Source: Hyphomicrobiales bacterium (GTDB taxonomy: Bacteria > Pseudomonadota > Alphaproteobacteria > Rhizobiales > Beijerinckiaceae). From it: a DNA stretch of 64,000 nucleotides. Both the position numbers and the translations under genes were made by a program. Location of the stretch: assembly GCA_900470775.1 (NCBI GenBank), contig UCBZ01000010.1:197515-261514 (forward strand), written 5' to 3'. Below the pieces are notes generated by a model, which saw nothing but the letters and a program-made list of their open reading frames with translations, had not been told where the DNA came from and did no database searches. Within the stretch, counting starts at the first letter, position 1. Every line of letters begins with the position of its first letter. Below, one piece after another: positions 62,605-64,000 of the stretch.

Positions 62605-63915
62605 TTGCAGCGATCCAGCGATCTGACCGAGCGGATGCGTGCGCAGGCCCGCGTGATCTTCGACGCGGCTGTCGCGCGGGCCCATCCGGCCGGCTGCCTG
62701 CCCGCCCATCTGCCGCAAGCCTCTGCGACCGGCCGCCTGATCCTGCTCGCCGCCGGCAAGGCCGCCGGCAGCATGACCGCGCTGGCCGAGGCGCATTACC
62801 TCGATGCAGGTTTTCCCCCTGAGCGCCTCGTCGGCCACGCCGTCGCGCGGCACGGCTATGAGACGAAGACCCGCCATATCCCGATGGTCGCGGCCGGCCA
62901 TCCCGTGCCGGACCAGGGCAGCATCGACAGCGCCAGCCGCGCGCTGGAGCTCGCCGCCTCGGCCACCACTGATGATTTCGTGCTGGTGCTGCTGTCGGGC
63001 GGCGGCTCGGCCAACTGGGTCGCGCCGGCGGGCACGCTCGCGCTCGCCGAGAAGCAGGCCGTCAACAAGGCGCTACTGCGCTCGGGCGCGCCGATCGGCG
63101 AGATGAACATCGTCCGCAAGCGGCTGTCGCGGATCAAGGGCGGCAGGCTTGCGCTCGCCGCCGCGCGCGCCCGGCTGCTGACGCTGGCGATCTCCGACGT
63201 GCCCAATGACGAGCCGACCGCGATCGCCTCAGGCCCGACCGTCGCCGATCCCTCGACCATGGAGCAGGCGCGCGCTATCGTCGCACGCTTCGGCCTCGAT
63301 CTACCTGCCGCTGCGAAGACCCTGCTCGACGACGACGCCAGCGAGACGCCCAAGCCCGGCCACGACGCCTTCGCCCGGACCGATTTCCGCATCATCGCCC
63401 GCCCCGCCGATGCCATCGCCGCCGCCCATGCCGCGGCCGTAGAGGCCGGCTACGAGGTCCATGATCTCGGCCCCGATCTCGAGGGCGAGGCCCGCGACGT
63501 CGCCGCGCGTCATGCCGAACTCGCATTGTCGCTGAAGCGTCAGGGCAAGCGCGCCGCGATCCTCTCCGGCGGGGAATTCACCGTGACATTGCGCGGCAAG
63601 GGCCGTGGCGGGCCTAACCAGGAATATGCGCTGGCGCTGGCCATCGCGCTTAAGGCCGAGCCCGGCATCGTCGCGCTCTCGGGCGATACCGACGGCACCG
63701 ATGGCGGCGGCGGCGAGGCGACCGACCCCGCCGGCGCGATCATCGACGAGACGACGCTGGCCCGCGCCGGCGAACTACGCCTTGATCCTGCCCGATCCCT
63801 CGCGGACAACGATTCGACCGGCTTCTTCGAGCCGCTGGGCGACCTGCTGCGGACGGGTCCAACCCTGACCAACGTCAACGACTGCCGCGTCATTCTGATC
63901 GAGCCCCAAACCTGA
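62605..63915 (+). CDS. Glycerate 2-kinase (MOFRL family; formerly hydroxypyruvate reductase)
   Basis: A 436-residue MOFRL-family kinase converting D-glycerate to 2-phosphoglycerate. LILLAAGKAAGSMTALAEAHY near residue 46, VLVLLSGGGSANWVAPAG near 127 and the C-terminal MOFRL segment GRGGPNQEYALALAIAL with GDTDGTDGGGGEATD are diagnostic. The start is TTG 62605; no closer ATG lies before the family N-terminus. Members are often misnamed TtuD or hydroxypyruvate reductase. It could complete catabolism of the hydroxy acids handled by the dehydrogenases at 4.8-14.7 kb, but the genes are far apart. Confidence 0.9.
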   Translation: MQRSSDLTERMRAQARVIFDAAVARAHPAGCLPAHLPQASATGRLILLAAGKAAGSMTALAEAHYLDAGFPPERLVGHAVARHGYETKTRHIPMVAAGHPVPDQGSIDSASRALELAASATTDDFVLVLLSGGGSANWVAPAGTLALAEKQAVNKALLRSGAPIGEMNIVRKRLSRIKGGRLALAAARARLLTLAISDVPNDEPTAIASGPTVADPSTMEQARAIVARFGLDLPAAAKTLLDDDASETPKPGHDAFARTDFRIIARPADAIAAAHAAAVEAGYEVHDLGPDLEGEARDVAARHAELALSLKRQGKRAAILSGGEFTVTLRGKGRGGPNQEYALALAIALKAEPGIVALSGDTDGTDGGGGEATDPAGAIIDETTLARAGELRLDPARSLADNDSTGFFEPLGDLLRTGPTLTNVNDCRVILIEPQT

Positions 63916-63944
63916 CCAAATCCAATTCTGATCGAATCCGAGAG

Positions 63945-64000
63945 ATGAGCCGAAACCGAAGCGCGATCCTTCGCCTGGCCCTGCTGGCGGCCGGCCTGCT
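63945..64000 (+). CDS. Start of a possible secreted protein (cut by window end)
   Basis: ATG 63945 encodes MSRNRSAILRLALLAAGL and runs off the window. It is 29 bases after the glycerate kinase stop codon. The positively charged start and hydrophobic stretch look like a signal peptide or membrane helix. Nothing more can be said. Confidence 0.4.
   Translation, partial: MSRNRSAILRLALLAAGL

Overview
The window is a 64 kb, GC-rich chromosomal segment from an alphaproteobacterium of the order Hyphomicrobiales (Rhizobiales). Gene content fits Bosea or a close relative: UPF0335/DUF2312, DUF2125, a MJ0042 zinc-ribbon gene divergent from ftsEX, hemD/mic60/hemY, and an Omp19-like lipoprotein. The genus is an inference. 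Coding density is high. There is no sign of a prophage, insertion sequence or CRISPR array. Several intergenic gaps carry copies of a palindromic repeat of about 100 bp, and one gap carries a second repeat family.

Layout. 1-4.8 kb: the end of a 3-hydroxybutyryl-CoA dehydrogenase gene, an HNH nuclease, a yqaA-dsbB pair, tRNA-Leu(CAA), a PHB-depolymerase-type esterase and an Asp/Glu/hydantoin racemase. 4.8-14.7 kb: a carbon-uptake island with two 3-hydroxyisobutyrate-dehydrogenase-family enzymes (one resembling L-threonate dehydrogenase), a LacI regulator, a complete sugar-type ABC importer, a FadR-type GntR regulator and a 2-hydroxyacid dehydrogenase. Two near-identical 15-bp sites flank gntR and are candidate operators. 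14.7-19.6 kb: a secreted protein with two Inh-like domains, a TerB-type membrane protein, a UbiA/DprE1-like pair resembling the mycobacterial decaprenyl-phospho-arabinose enzymes, and a small secreted Gly/Tyr-rich protein. 19.8-22.8 kb: a four-gene operon of an SMR-like transporter, a 42-residue ORF, an NAD-dependent epimerase and a class III aminotransferase.

23-35.8 kb: cyanase, a GST, an unknown protein with an Ada-like Cys motif, an ABC-2 exporter, a chemoreceptor, release factor 3, OmpW, an Lrp/cysteine dioxygenase pair, a GH19 lysozyme-like enzyme, an Lrp/PLP-lyase pair and TspO. 35.8-52.9 kb is housekeeping: hpt with a single-domain response regulator, ftsEX-ydcF-plsC, a possibly LexA-controlled unknown gene, ChaC, a DUF2125 protein, rpoH, rluD, hemY, a hemD-mic60 fusion, and divergent tsaD-gpsA-hypothetical-EVE. 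52.9-64 kb: a DUF2235 hydrolase, acetyl-CoA synthetase, a Rid protein, the Omp19-like lipoprotein, GNAT, GST, LysR with azoreductase, UPF0335, a frameshifted N-formylglutamate amidohydrolase, a glycerate 2-kinase and the start of one more gene.

The most interesting points are the DprE1/UbiA pair with its adjacent sugar-type operon, the hemD-mic60 fusion, the paired GntR-type sites, the clover-shaped intergenic repeat family, and several small or unassigned genes.
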